DNA from: Roseburia sp.
GTDB taxonomy: Bacteria > Bacillota > Clostridia > Lachnospirales > Lachnospiraceae
Direction of reading: 5' to 3'
NCBI GenBank assembly: GCA_017549185.1
Contig: JAFYVJ010000002.1
Coordinates: 1-39,690 of the forward strand
Length of the DNA stretch: 39,690 nt
In this document: positions 1 through 6,950 of the stretch, piece after piece
How positions within the stretch are numbered: the first letter of the stretch is position 1
How the letters are laid out: the number at the start of each line of letters is the position of its first letter
Notes under the pieces: generated by a model
What the model was told of the DNA's origin: nothing
The model's input: the letters and a program-made list of their open reading frames with translations, nothing else
Databases searched by the model: none
Position numbers and translations under genes: made by a program

Positions 1-332
1 GCTATTGGAAAAATCCAATGTCTACGAATCAAGCCCCTTCTCAAACAGTTGACGTTGCGGATTACGTTTTGTCAAAGCCCCCTATAAGTGATTCTAAGAA
101 ACCTCCAAGGGCACTGTCCGTGTCTATGCAGATAGTTCTCCCAAATTGTCCAACCTTTGGTGGAGACAAAATATCACGTTTCCGGCATCTGCGAAATTAG
201 AATTTCAAACTTTGCGAAACCACAACCTAAATTTACTGTTTAAAATATTGCACTTATATAGAACTTTCAGCGAGATAATCCTGCGGTCGGTGCGTATTCT
301 AAGACCTCGCTAAACGAAAGTTTAGTGTAGCA
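1..332 (-). repeat. Dispersed RNA-like repeat, copy A (left edge)
   Basis: Noncoding stretch homologous, on the minus strand, to copies at about 29.7 kb and 39.5 kb. Reading on the minus strand it opens with AAACTTTCGTTT (312-323), 14 bases after the stop of the HTH gene at 338. Positions 146-257 match copy B (29764-29875) at 108 of 112 positions without gaps. GCAGAT and ATCTGC can close a stem around a smaller hairpin. The distal end holds an ATTGGA/TCCAAT hairpin at the window edge, so the element probably continues outside. A 60-codon reading frame here has no ribosome binding site and is not taken as a gene. Confidence 0.75.
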
Positions 333-337
333 AATAA

Positions 338-673
338 TTAATTTTTAACAGGGTGTTGTAAAAGAATGTTTACGGCACCTTGTAGTTCCGGATGTGCACG
401 ATAGGATTTGACCAATGCACGTTCTTGAGAACTGATCTGAAATTCAATGCTTTCTCCATAACCGAAGGCAGATAAAATATTTTGAATATTATATAATTCG
501 CATAAGGTCAAGAGAATATCGGCATTGGGTTGCGACTGACCGCTTTCCCATCCATAGATAGTTTTGGGAGCGGCCTTGATTTGGCGCTCGCTAAGGAGGA
601 AGGAGACATCTTTGACAGAGTAGTTATTTTTCTTTCGATATTCTTTTAATACATTTGCAATATTCTTTTTCAT
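338..673 (-). CDS. XRE-family helix-turn-helix regulator
   Basis: A 111-residue putative DNA-binding protein. Residues about 5-65 form a Cro/CI-type HTH: NVLKEYRKKNNYSVKDVSFLL, then KTIYGWESGQSQPNADILL with the usual W-E-x-G-x-x-x-P recognition-helix pattern. The tail (RALVKSYRAHPELQGAV) resembles the short C-terminal segment of small Firmicutes XRE repressors and has no peptidase or sensor domain. An AAGGAA site lies 8 bases before the ATG, and TTGACA/TATGAT lies further upstream. It is divergent from another small HTH gene at 833 and is followed by repeat copy A in the same orientation. The target is unknown; self-regulation and control of the divergent gene are guesses from position. Confidence 0.85.
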   Translation of the reverse strand: MKKNIANVLKEYRKKNNYSVKDVSFLLSERQIKAAPKTIYGWESGQSQPNADILLTLCELYNIQNILSAFGYGESIEFQISSQERALVKSYRAHPELQGAVNILLQHPVKN

Positions 674-709
674 ATCTAAATTTCCTTAATATACCATATT
701 CGTAATCGT

Positions 710-739
710 ATCATATCCCTAAATTTCTTATTATGTCAA
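710..739 (-). promoter_or_regulatory. Promoter of the XRE gene
   Basis: On the minus strand TTGACA (734-739) and TATGAT (710-715) are separated by 18 bases, giving a near-consensus vegetative promoter about 37 bases upstream of the start codon. An ATTCT-N9-AGAAT inverted repeat (774-792) in the same divergent region could be an operator, but this is weak. Confidence 0.6.
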
Positions 740-832
740 CAAATTCTGTGAATACAAGAAAATACCTATTGTAATTCTTGTTAGACGAGAATAGAATGTT
801 ATTGAATCCTAAAATATGGAGATGAATAAGAT

Positions 833-1051
833 ATGGAAAAATCAGCGGTCACAGAGTTCTTTTTAAAATATTTTGAGAAAAACAGAATTGACATAGAGGA
901 AATTTCTGAGAAAACGGGAATCAAAAAAGAAAAGCTTTCTGAGAATTATAGGTATCCATTAACATCGGAGGAATTCCTTGAATTATGTTTTTTTCTGGGG
1001 ATAAAACCAGAAGAGATACGAGAAGCGATTAAGAGGGAATCGTATGAATAA
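833..1051 (+). CDS. Small HTH-like protein
   Basis: A 72-residue protein with a compact helical pattern. IDIEEISEKTGIKKEKLSE reads like the first two helices of an XRE HTH, and PLTSEEFLELCFFLGIKPEEI like the last helices, as in minimal Cro-like proteins. Nothing follows the HTH. A GGAGATG ribosome binding site precedes the ATG by about 10 bases. It lies 47 bases before spoVAD and points the same way, so the two may be co-transcribed. This is the slot where spoVAC is usually found. Function is unassigned; a DNA-binding role is inferred only from the fold pattern. Confidence 0.65.
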   Translation: MEKSAVTEFFLKYFEKNRIDIEEISEKTGIKKEKLSENYRYPLTSEEFLELCFFLGIKPEEIREAIKRESYE

Positions 1052-1098
1052 TTATCCATTATGCCAAACATACTAAAAGAAAAAGGTGGTGTGTTTGG

Positions 1099-2109
1099 AT
1101 GCAGATGGGAAAACAAAGCCTCTTTTTTGAAGAGGCTCCTTATATTATCAGCAGTGCAAATATTGTGGGAACGAAAGAAGGAATGGGACCATTAAAGGAC
1201 TATTTTGATGTGATAGGCGGAGATGATCAGTTTGGTCAGAATACATGGGAAGAAGCAGAGAGTACATTACAGAAAGAAGCTTTGACTATGGCAGCAGGAA
1301 AGGCGAAAAAGACAATGGAAGAGATTCGTTATCTTTTTGCAGGAGATTTACTTGGACAGACGATTGCAACTAGCTTTGGACTTATGGATTTTAAGATTCC
1401 GTTGTTTGGGTTGTATGGAGCCTGCAGTACCTGTGGGGAGTCATTGTCGCTAGGTGCTATGTGTGTGGCAGCTGGGTACGCAGACTGTGTGGCGGCAGTT
1501 ACTTCCAGTCATTTTGCCAGTGCAGAAAAGCAATTTCGTTTTCCATTGGAATATGCCAATCAGCGGCCGAAGTCTGCTACCTGGACAGTTACAGGAAGTG
1601 GTGCATTTATATTGGGGAAAGAAAAATCTAAAGCGAAAATCACAGGAATTACAACAGGTGTCATTGAAGATTATGGTATTAAAGACTCTATGAATATGGG
1701 AGCAGCTATGGCACCAGCAGCTAGGGCAGTTATCCGTCAGCATTTCAAGGATTTTGACAGAAAACCAGAGGATTATGATTTGATTATAACAGGTGATTTG
1801 GGTACGATAGGTCAGGAAATACTGATAAAACTTTTAAAGGATGACAGATATGATATATCTCAGGTGCACAGGGACTGTGGGATTGAGATTTATGATAGTA
1901 AAACACAAGGAACCGGAGCAGGCGGTTCAGGTTGTGGATGTTCTGCAGTGACACTAAGTGCATATTATTTAAAACAGATAAAAGAGGGAGTATTGAAGCG
2001 TATTTTGTTTGTTCCGACAGGAGCTTTGCTCTCTACCGTATCTTTTAATGAAGGGATGTCTGTGCCGGGAATCGCTCATGCGGTGGTAATCGAACATGAA
2101 GTCAATTAA
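1099..2109 (+). CDS. spoVAD: Stage V sporulation protein AD
   Basis: A 336-residue thiolase-fold protein of the SpoVA complex, which moves dipicolinic acid (Ca-DPA) into the forespore core during sporulation and out during germination; SpoVAD is the DPA-binding subunit on the inner spore membrane. Family marks are GPLKDYFD near residue 30, GACSTCGESLSLGA (107-120) where thiolases carry the nucleophilic cysteine, and CGIEIYD followed by the glycine-rich GTGAGGSGCGCS (about 266-277). Length matches the family. AAGGTGG lies 10 bases before the ATG. spoVAE follows after 40 bases. No spoVAC lies directly upstream, unlike the common AC-AD-AE order. Confidence 0.95.
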   Translation: MQMGKQSLFFEEAPYIISSANIVGTKEGMGPLKDYFDVIGGDDQFGQNTWEEAESTLQKEALTMAAGKAKKTMEEIRYLFAGDLLGQTIATSFGLMDFKIPLFGLYGACSTCGESLSLGAMCVAAGYADCVAAVTSSHFASAEKQFRFPLEYANQRPKSATWTVTGSGAFILGKEKSKAKITGITTGVIEDYGIKDSMNMGAAMAPAARAVIRQHFKDFDRKPEDYDLIITGDLGTIGQEILIKLLKDDRYDISQVHRDCGIEIYDSKTQGTGAGGSGCGCSAVTLSAYYLKQIKEGVLKRILFVPTGALLSTVSFNEGMSVPGIAHAVVIEHEVN

Positions 2110-2149
2110 ATCGCATTTTGCTTTGCAAAACAAGGAGTAGGAGGATTAA

Positions 2150-2506
2150 ATGGATTATATCAATGCATTCTGGATAGGTGGGCTGATTTGTGCCCTTGTT
2201 CAGATTTTGATGGAAAAAACAAAACTTTTGCCAGGACGTATTATGGTGTTGTTAGTCTGTACCGGGGCGGTGTTAGGAGCGATACAGATTTATGAACCTT
2301 TTACAGAATTTGCCGGAGCCGGGGCAAGCGTTCCGTTGTTGGGGTTTGGGAATGTGTTGTGGAAAGGTGTGAAAGAGGCTGTGGATGAGTTTGGCTTTTT
2401 GGGAATATTTATGGGTGGTTTTAAAGCCAGTGCAGTGGGAATTTCGGCCGCACTGATTTTTGGCTATCTGGCTAGTATTTTTTTCCAACCTAAAATGAAG
2501 AAGTAG
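2150..2506 (+). CDS. spoVAE: Stage V sporulation protein AE (membrane subunit)
   Basis: A 118-residue, very hydrophobic protein matching the SpoVAE (SpoVAEB-type) subunit of the DPA channel. About four membrane segments are visible, starting at AFWIGGLICALVQILME (residues 6-22), RIMVLLVCTGAVLGA, the GFGNVLWKGVKEA to FGFLGIFMGG region, and SAALIFGYLASIFF near the end. The family-typical GAGASVPLLGFG lies between segments two and three. It is translated from a strong AGGAGGATTAA site preceded by a TTTTGCTTTGCAAAA mini-hairpin like those before glyA and the gene at 20011. The operon seems to end here, before a MITE-like element. Confidence 0.92.
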   Translation: MDYINAFWIGGLICALVQILMEKTKLLPGRIMVLLVCTGAVLGAIQIYEPFTEFAGAGASVPLLGFGNVLWKGVKEAVDEFGFLGIFMGGFKASAVGISAALIFGYLASIFFQPKMKK

Positions 2507-2528
2507 TGTTACTGTTTATAAAGTAATT

Positions 2529-2702
2529 GTAACAGTTCAGCCATGCAAGTTCGATTTGGCTGTTTCACAGCCTTTCTCGCTGCATACGCAGCTAAAAATC
2601 TCACTTTTGGCAGAACGCCATGTTCAAAATATACAAAAACTTTTCGTATGCAAATAAATTTGCACTCAAAATTTGTATATTTTGACATGGCTGAACTGTT
2701 AC
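2529..2702. repeat. MITE-like element with 17-bp perfect terminal inverted repeats
   Basis: The left end GTAACAGTTCAGCCATG (2529-2545) is exactly complementary to CATGGCTGAACTGTTAC (2686-2702), 174 bp apart. The right half holds another near-perfect hairpin in which TCAAAATATACAAA pairs with TTTGTATATTTTGA. Flanks 2520-2528 and 2703-2711 agree at 7 of 9 bases, consistent with a decayed target duplication. No transposase is encoded; a 70-codon frame across the element and its right flank has no Shine-Dalgarno and is rejected. The terminus is close to that of the 143-bp element (GTTACTGTTCA against GTAACAGTTCA), and a solo GTTACTGTTTA sits at 2508-2518. Confidence 0.8.
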
Positions 2703-2800
2703 AAAATAATCTTGAAAAATACGGTCGAAAGTACTACAATTCTTTTATGCAGTGACTTATCAGATAAAAAAGTTACTTGAAGCGGAATTGGAGCACGTAT

Positions 2801-3142
2801 ATGAATAAAGAGACATTAATTGCGGCAAATGTAGATTATGAGAATGGAATCAAACGTTTTGCCGGAAATGAAGTACTTTATGAGAAGTATTTATTAAAAT
2901 TTAAAGACGACGTACATTATGAGGCTGTCATAACTGCGTTTGCGTCAGGTGATTTCGATACCTTGTTAAAAGAGGCCCACACCTTAAAAGGAGTTGCTGG
3001 CACGTTAGGATTGATAGATATTTATCAGAATTGTGCAGATATTGTAGTTGCATTACGTGGCGAGAGAACCGAACTGGTACCGGAAAAGATTGCTTTGTTG
3101 CAAGATGCCTATAAAAAGACAATAGATGCATTTGTCAGATAG
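2801..3142 (+). CDS. Orphan histidine phosphotransfer (HPt) domain protein
   Basis: A 113-residue single-domain protein. The HPt signature is clear in AHTLKGVAGTLGL (about residues 54-66), with the phosphorylatable histidine followed by LKG and the conserved glycines, inside a four-helix-bundle pattern (EVLYEKYLLKF before, LQDAYKKTIDAF after). Such proteins relay phosphate between receiver domains of hybrid kinases and response regulators. No kinase or receiver lies nearby, so the partners are unknown. The chosen ATG has TTGGAG 7 bases upstream; a TTG start 24 bases earlier would add MKRNWSTY but has no good site. The uxuA promoter overlaps its last codons. Confidence 0.85.
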   Translation: MNKETLIAANVDYENGIKRFAGNEVLYEKYLLKFKDDVHYEAVITAFASGDFDTLLKEAHTLKGVAGTLGLIDIYQNCADIVVALRGERTELVPEKIALLQDAYKKTIDAFVR

Positions 3143-3160
3143 GGTAAATTATGATATAAT
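3132..3160 (+). promoter_or_regulatory. uxuA promoter
   Basis: TTGTCA (3132-3137), a 17-base spacer and a perfect TATAAT (3155-3160) lie 39 bases upstream of uxuA and overlap the 3' end of the HPt gene. No TGTATACA operator is visible at this promoter, unlike at gntR and the second transporter. Confidence 0.75.
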
Positions 3161-3198
3161 ATAAAATGTTTTAATTTTATTTTTAAGGAGGAGACGAT

Positions 3199-4284
3199 AT
3201 GCCAATGCAGATGGGGTTCCGTTGGTATGGCGAAGGTAATGACAAAATCAGCCTTAACTATATCAAGCAGATTCCTGGTGTAACAAGCATTGTTTGGGCT
3301 TTACACCACAAAATGCCTGGTGAGGTTTGGGAAGTTGAAGAAATTGCTGAGGTAAAGAAACAACTTGATGAGTATGGATTTAATATGGACGTTGTTGAAT
3401 CAGTCAATGTACATGATGATATTAAGATTGGTCTTCCAACTCGTGATCAGTATATTGCAAACTATATCCAGACAATTAAAAACCTTTCACAGTTTGGTGT
3501 TAAGGTAATTTGTTATAACTTTATGCCAGTATTTGACTGGACACGTACAGATCTTTTCCATCCAATTGGAGATGGTTCTACAGCTCTTTACTATGAGGCA
3601 AGCCGTATCCATGATGATCCTAAGGAAATGGCTGATTACATCTTAAACAACTTAGGTGGAATGACATTTCCAGGTTGGGAGCCAGAACGTATGGCTAAAT
3701 TAGATGAATTATTTGCAGCATACAAAGAAGTTGACAAAGAAAAATTATGGGCTAACTTAAAATATTTCTTAGAGGCTATTATGCCTACATGTAAAGAATG
3801 TGACATTAAGATGGCTATTCATATGGACGATCCACCATGGGATATCTTTGGTCTTCCACGTTTATTAACGTGTGAAGAGAATATCGAACGTTTCTTAACA
3901 ATGGTTGATGATCCATACAACTGCTTAACATTATGTTCAGGAAGTTTAAATGCTAATCCAGACAATAACGTAGCAGATATCGTTCGCAAATATTGCGATC
4001 GTATCGCATTTGCTCACATCCGTAACGTAAAACATTTCGAAAATGGTGACTTCTCAGAAGCAAGCCACCGTGACTGTGATGGTGATACAAGAATTCTTGA
4101 TATCTTAAAAGCATACCATGACTGCGGTTACGAAGGATATATTCGTCCGGATCATGGTCGTCATCTTTGGGATGAAGAACCGGGTAACGTACGTCCTGGA
4201 TACGGATTATACGATCGTGCACTTGGTATCATGTACATGTTAGGTGTATGGGATATGTTAGATAAGCAGAAAGCTGAGAAATAA
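3199..4284 (+). CDS. uxuA: Mannonate dehydratase
   Basis: A 361-residue cytoplasmic enzyme that dehydrates D-mannonate to 2-keto-3-deoxy-D-gluconate in glucuronate breakdown. The TIM-barrel metal-site motifs are present: HMDDPPWDIFGLPRL from residue 208, HIRNVKHF at 273-280 and RPDHGRHLW at 316-324. Length fits the Firmicutes type (about 360) rather than the longer E. coli form. AAGGAGG lies 8 bases before the ATG. Codon use looks strongly biased, suggesting high expression. A FadR-type regulator is convergent and two GPH symporters follow, making a hexuronate block. uxuB, uxaC, kdgK and kdgA are not in the window, so the rest of the pathway must be elsewhere. Confidence 0.95.
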   Translation: MPMQMGFRWYGEGNDKISLNYIKQIPGVTSIVWALHHKMPGEVWEVEEIAEVKKQLDEYGFNMDVVESVNVHDDIKIGLPTRDQYIANYIQTIKNLSQFGVKVICYNFMPVFDWTRTDLFHPIGDGSTALYYEASRIHDDPKEMADYILNNLGGMTFPGWEPERMAKLDELFAAYKEVDKEKLWANLKYFLEAIMPTCKECDIKMAIHMDDPPWDIFGLPRLLTCEENIERFLTMVDDPYNCLTLCSGSLNANPDNNVADIVRKYCDRIAFAHIRNVKHFENGDFSEASHRDCDGDTRILDILKAYHDCGYEGYIRPDHGRHLWDEEPGNVRPGYGLYDRALGIMYMLGVWDMLDKQKAEK

Positions 4285-4300
4285 AGTACATTAACGATGA

Positions 4301-4366
4301 AACAGGGGATGTTGCAAAATGAATTGTTTAGTGCACTAAATGATTCATTTTACAACATCCCCTGTT
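4301..4366. terminator. 66-bp near-perfect palindrome between uxuA and gntR
   Basis: Two 33-base arms centred at 4333/4334 differ at three positions, two of which still allow G-U pairs. It starts 16 bases after the uxuA stop and ends 2 bases before the gntR stop, so it can act on both convergent transcripts. There is no T-tract, so termination efficiency is uncertain. Its GATGTTGCAAAAT and TTTAGTGCAC segments also occur behind proC (30502-30535) and in weaker form before repeat copy B. Confidence 0.7.
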
Positions 4367-4368
4367 GC

Positions 4369-5058
4369 TTATGTACGGAAATATTCCGGATGTTTATGAA
4401 GTTCTAATGCACTTGCATTGAACCCATCGTAAATATGATGAGAAATCAAATCAGAAAGTTTTTCATAATCCTGTCTTGAAATGGCGTCCCAAATAGCCAC
4501 ATGGTCGTGATATAACCGAAGCAAATCTCCTTTTTCACTTTGATTGATAAAAGTACGGAAACGTTCATATTGAGAATTAATCATACCAAAGAAAGTGACA
4601 ATATTTTGTTTGCCGGCTAATTCATAGAGGGTATGATGAAAACGATTATCGGCAATGATAAAAGCACGACTGATTTCTTCAATAGGTAAATCGGATTTGA
4701 TGATTTGCTTCTGCTCTTGAAGAATTAGCTGGATACGATATTCATGAGATTTATCATGTGTGGCAGCTAAGTCTTTAAAAAGAGACTGTTCCACTACCTC
4801 ACGCATATATAAAATGTCAGAAATCATGTCAAGGTCAATTAAAGAAACAAATGTACCGATATGTGGTTTGATTTCTAAAAGTCCTTCGGCCTCTAATGCC
4901 TTAAATACGTCACGAACAGGTGTCCTTGAGATATGATATTTTTCAGCAGTTTCGATTTCGCTTAAAGCTGTACCAGGTGGAAGCTCTAGGTGTAATATTT
5001 GTTCTCTGATATCCTGATATATGACCTGTGAAGAACAGACTTTTCTACTGGTTGCCAT
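4369..5058 (-). CDS. GntR/FadR-family (FCD) transcriptional regulator, likely hexuronate-responsive
   Basis: A 229-residue regulator. Residues 12-72 are the winged HTH (IYQDIREQILHLELPPG, then SRTPVRDVFKALEAEGLL). From about residue 80 an all-helical FCD ligand domain follows, with the metal/ligand-site pattern DNRFHHTLYELAG (152-164) and a C-terminal HHIYDGF. FCD regulators such as UxuR, ExuR and LgoR bind sugar acids and recognise TTGTATACAA-type palindromes. Exactly such palindromes occur around its own promoter and before the second transporter. It is convergent with uxuA and divergent from the first symporter. The ligand (mannonate, fructuronate or glucuronate) is inferred from neighbours. 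Confidence 0.9.
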   Translation of the reverse strand: MATSRKVCSSQVIYQDIREQILHLELPPGTALSEIETAEKYHISRTPVRDVFKALEAEGLLEIKPHIGTFVSLIDLDMISDILYMREVVEQSLFKDLAATHDKSHEYRIQLILQEQKQIIKSDLPIEEISRAFIIADNRFHHTLYELAGKQNIVTFFGMINSQYERFRTFINQSEKGDLLRLYHDHVAIWDAISRQDYEKLSDLISHHIYDGFNASALELHKHPEYFRT

Positions 5059-5086
5059 AGTAAATGATACCTTTCTACTCTTTTGT

Positions 5087-5100
5087 ACATGTATACATGT
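5087..5100. promoter_or_regulatory. GntR-type operator in the gntR leader
   Basis: ACATGTATACATGT is a perfect 14-bp palindrome with the same TGTATACA core as the sites at 5147-5185, 6836 and 6957. It lies just downstream of the gntR -10 box, where a bound repressor would block transcription, which suggests autoregulation. Confidence 0.65.
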
Positions 5101-5114
5101 GATGCTATGCCTGC

Positions 5115-5143
5115 ATTATAGACCATATGGCGGAAATAATCAA
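5115..5143 (-). promoter_or_regulatory. gntR promoter
   Basis: On the minus strand TTGATT (5138-5143), a 17-base spacer and TATAAT (5115-5120). TGTATACA sites flank it on both sides: one after the -10 and three immediately upstream of the -35. Confidence 0.7.
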
Positions 5144-5146
5144 CAT

Positions 5147-5185
5147 TTGTATACAAGTGAGTGTATACAAGTGAGTGTATACAAG
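5147..5185. promoter_or_regulatory. Array of three TGTATACA operators with 14-bp period
   Basis: Three TGTATACA palindromes are centred at 5151.5, 5165.5 and 5179.5, within exact direct repeats of GTATACAAGTGAGT. They lie between the gntR promoter and the first GPH symporter, so they could control both divergent genes. A half copy of the 143-bp element begins 27 bases to the right and separates them from the symporter gene. Confidence 0.75.
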
Positions 5186-5211
5186 TGAGTAGATAGATTG
5201 TATGTGGTATT

Positions 5212-5274
5212 GTTACTGTTCACTCAGCAGCTAATCATTTACTGATTTGCTGTGTAAGAACATGATACAAGAGT
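5212..5274 (+). repeat. 143-bp MITE-like element, left-half copy
   Basis: GTTACTGTTCACTC and the following bases match the first 63 bp of the full copies at 22418 and 33800 (the latter inverted) with few differences, ending at GAGT. The right half is missing. It sits in the control region between the operator array and the first symporter. No convincing promoter for that gene was found on its downstream side. Confidence 0.75.
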
Positions 5275-5371
5275 ATTTGGTTAATTAGTGAAAGGAATAC
5301 AGTTTTTTGTATAGTAAAGGGAGAACCTGCACACACTTGTTAAGACTAGTGTAAAATAGGAGGCTGCTAAT

Positions 5372-6769
5372 ATGGTGCAGAAACAGAAGCAGAAGATAGA
5401 AAAACCCTTTGGAATGCGTGATAAAATTGGATATTTGTTTGGAGACTTCGGAAATGATTTTACATTTGTTTTATCATCGAGCTTTTTGATGAAATTTTAC
5501 ACAGATGTAATGGGAGTAGACGGTTTTGTGGTAGGAATTGTCATGATGGTTGCTCGTTTTGTGGATGCGTTTACAGATGTAACGATGGGACGTATCTGTG
5601 ACCGGAGTAAGATGACAGCAGTAGGAAAGTTTAAACCGTGGATTCTTCGTATGTGTGGTCCGGTAGCGATAGCATCGTTTCTGATTTATCAAAGCGGATT
5701 TGCAGACTGGGGGATGGGATTTAAAATAGGATGGCTTTTTGTAACATATATTTTATGGGGCTCTGTTTTTTATACTTCTATTAATATCCCCTATGGCTCT
5801 ATGGCATCCTCTATTTCAGCGGAACCGGGAGATAGACAATCTTTATCTACGTATCGGACAATGGGTGGAACTTTGGCCGGATTAATTATCGGTGCTCTGG
5901 TACCGATGCTTGCGTATGATGATGTGAATGGAAATAAGATACTGAATGGTTCTAGGTTTACGATAATTGCCGGAATTTTTTCTGTATTGGCAGTGATTTG
6001 TTATTTGCTTTGTTATTATCTGGTGTCAGAACGTGTGCGAAGCGAGTCTTATGAAGCAAAAGGAAGTCAAAACGGTACATTACAAATGCTTTGGAGTGCC
6101 GTAAAAAACAGAGCACTCATATCTATTATCGCAGCATCTGTCGTAATGCTTTTGGCACAGCTCACCATGCAGTCTATGGCGAATTATGTGTATCCTAATT
6201 TTTATAGAAGTACAGTGGCACAATCCGCATCCAATGTAGTAATGTTGATTTCAATGGCAATTGCAGCCGGGATAGCTAGGCCGGTAGCAGAGCGGATTGG
6301 AAAAGCTGAGTTGAGTGCGTTATCAAATGCACTTGCGGCAGGTGTCTGTATTCTCTTGTTTTTCATAAGACCGCAGAATGTATGGATATATGTGTTATTT
6401 ATGGCACTTTGCTGGATAGGACTTGGTATGTTTTCCATTGTTTCTTGGGCATTGATTACGGATGTAATCGATTATTCAGAGATTTTGAATGGCAGAAGAG
6501 AGGATGGTAGTGTATATGCGTTGTACTCATTTGCTAGAAAAATTGGTCAGGCAGCGGCGGCAGGTACATCCGGCTTTTTGCTTACGTGGATTGGGTATAC
6601 ACAAGAAAACGCATTCGAAACAAGTGTAGTAAATGGAATTTATAATATATCTACTTTGGTTCCGGCAATTGGATTTACGTTGTTGGCACTGATTTTGTGG
6701 TTGTGGTATCCATTACACAAGAAACAGGTAGATGAAAATGTAGAGATATTAAGGAAGAAGCGAGGATAA
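5372..6769 (+). CDS. GPH-family sugar/hexuronide:cation symporter
   Basis: A 465-residue membrane protein with 12 predicted hydrophobic segments. The N-terminal KIGYLFGDFGNDFTF and FLMKFYTDVMGV, followed by FVDAFTDVTMGRICDRS, are characteristic of glycoside-pentoside-hexuronide symporters (MFS_2; GusB, MelB, XylP relatives). A second conserved stretch is WALITDVIDYSEILNGRREDGSVY around residue 365. It should import a glucuronide or hexuronate with Na+ or H+. The ATG follows TAGGAGG by about 9 bases. It lies downstream of the triple operator array and is divergent from gntR. Substrate specificity cannot be read from sequence. Confidence 0.9.
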   Translation: MVQKQKQKIEKPFGMRDKIGYLFGDFGNDFTFVLSSSFLMKFYTDVMGVDGFVVGIVMMVARFVDAFTDVTMGRICDRSKMTAVGKFKPWILRMCGPVAIASFLIYQSGFADWGMGFKIGWLFVTYILWGSVFYTSINIPYGSMASSISAEPGDRQSLSTYRTMGGTLAGLIIGALVPMLAYDDVNGNKILNGSRFTIIAGIFSVLAVICYLLCYYLVSERVRSESYEAKGSQNGTLQMLWSAVKNRALISIIAASVVMLLAQLTMQSMANYVYPNFYRSTVAQSASNVVMLISMAIAAGIARPVAERIGKAELSALSNALAAGVCILLFFIRPQNVWIYVLFMALCWIGLGMFSIVSWALITDVIDYSEILNGRREDGSVYALYSFARKIGQAAAAGTSGFLLTWIGYTQENAFETSVVNGIYNISTLVPAIGFTLLALILWLWYPLHKKQVDENVEILRKKRG

Positions 6770-6823
6770 TTTCATAAAACAAAAGATTGTGCAAAAAATC
6801 TATAAAATTGTGCAAAATGTAAT

Positions 6824-6867
6824 GCCTTCGAACTACTTGTATACAAGCGAGGTCGAGGGCCATTTTT
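6824..6867 (+). terminator. Terminator between the two symporters, carrying an operator palindrome in its stem
   Basis: GCCTTCGA (6824-6831) pairs with TCGAGGGC (6853-6860), followed by CATTTTTATG. The apical part is the perfect palindrome CTTGTATACAAG (6836-6847), the same core as the GntR sites. The segment can be an intrinsic terminator as RNA and a repressor site as DNA. An 83-codon frame covering 6789-7040 is rejected because it spans this terminator and the next promoter. Confidence 0.65.
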
Positions 6868-6950
6868 ATGTGGAAAGGTTGCTTCTATGTAATATTGCAC
6901 AAAAAGCAGTATCATATATTGGCGAATACAATGAAATGAAAGGAGATACA

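Noticed and set aside
18-200. 60-codon frame at the left edge
   Set aside because: It lies inside repeat copy A, lacks a ribosome binding site, and is not preserved in the corresponding part of copy B.
1450-1743. Antisense and shadow frames inside spoVAD and many other genes
   Set aside because: They overlap genes with clear protein-family motifs and have no family signal or ribosome binding site of their own.
2543-2755. 70-codon frame downstream of spoVAE
   Set aside because: It overlaps the MITE-like inverted repeats and runs through the right terminus, with no Shine-Dalgarno and no recognisable domain.
5147-5185. CRISPR repeat array
   Set aside because: The three repeats are 14-bp operator units without spacers of constant length or cas genes.
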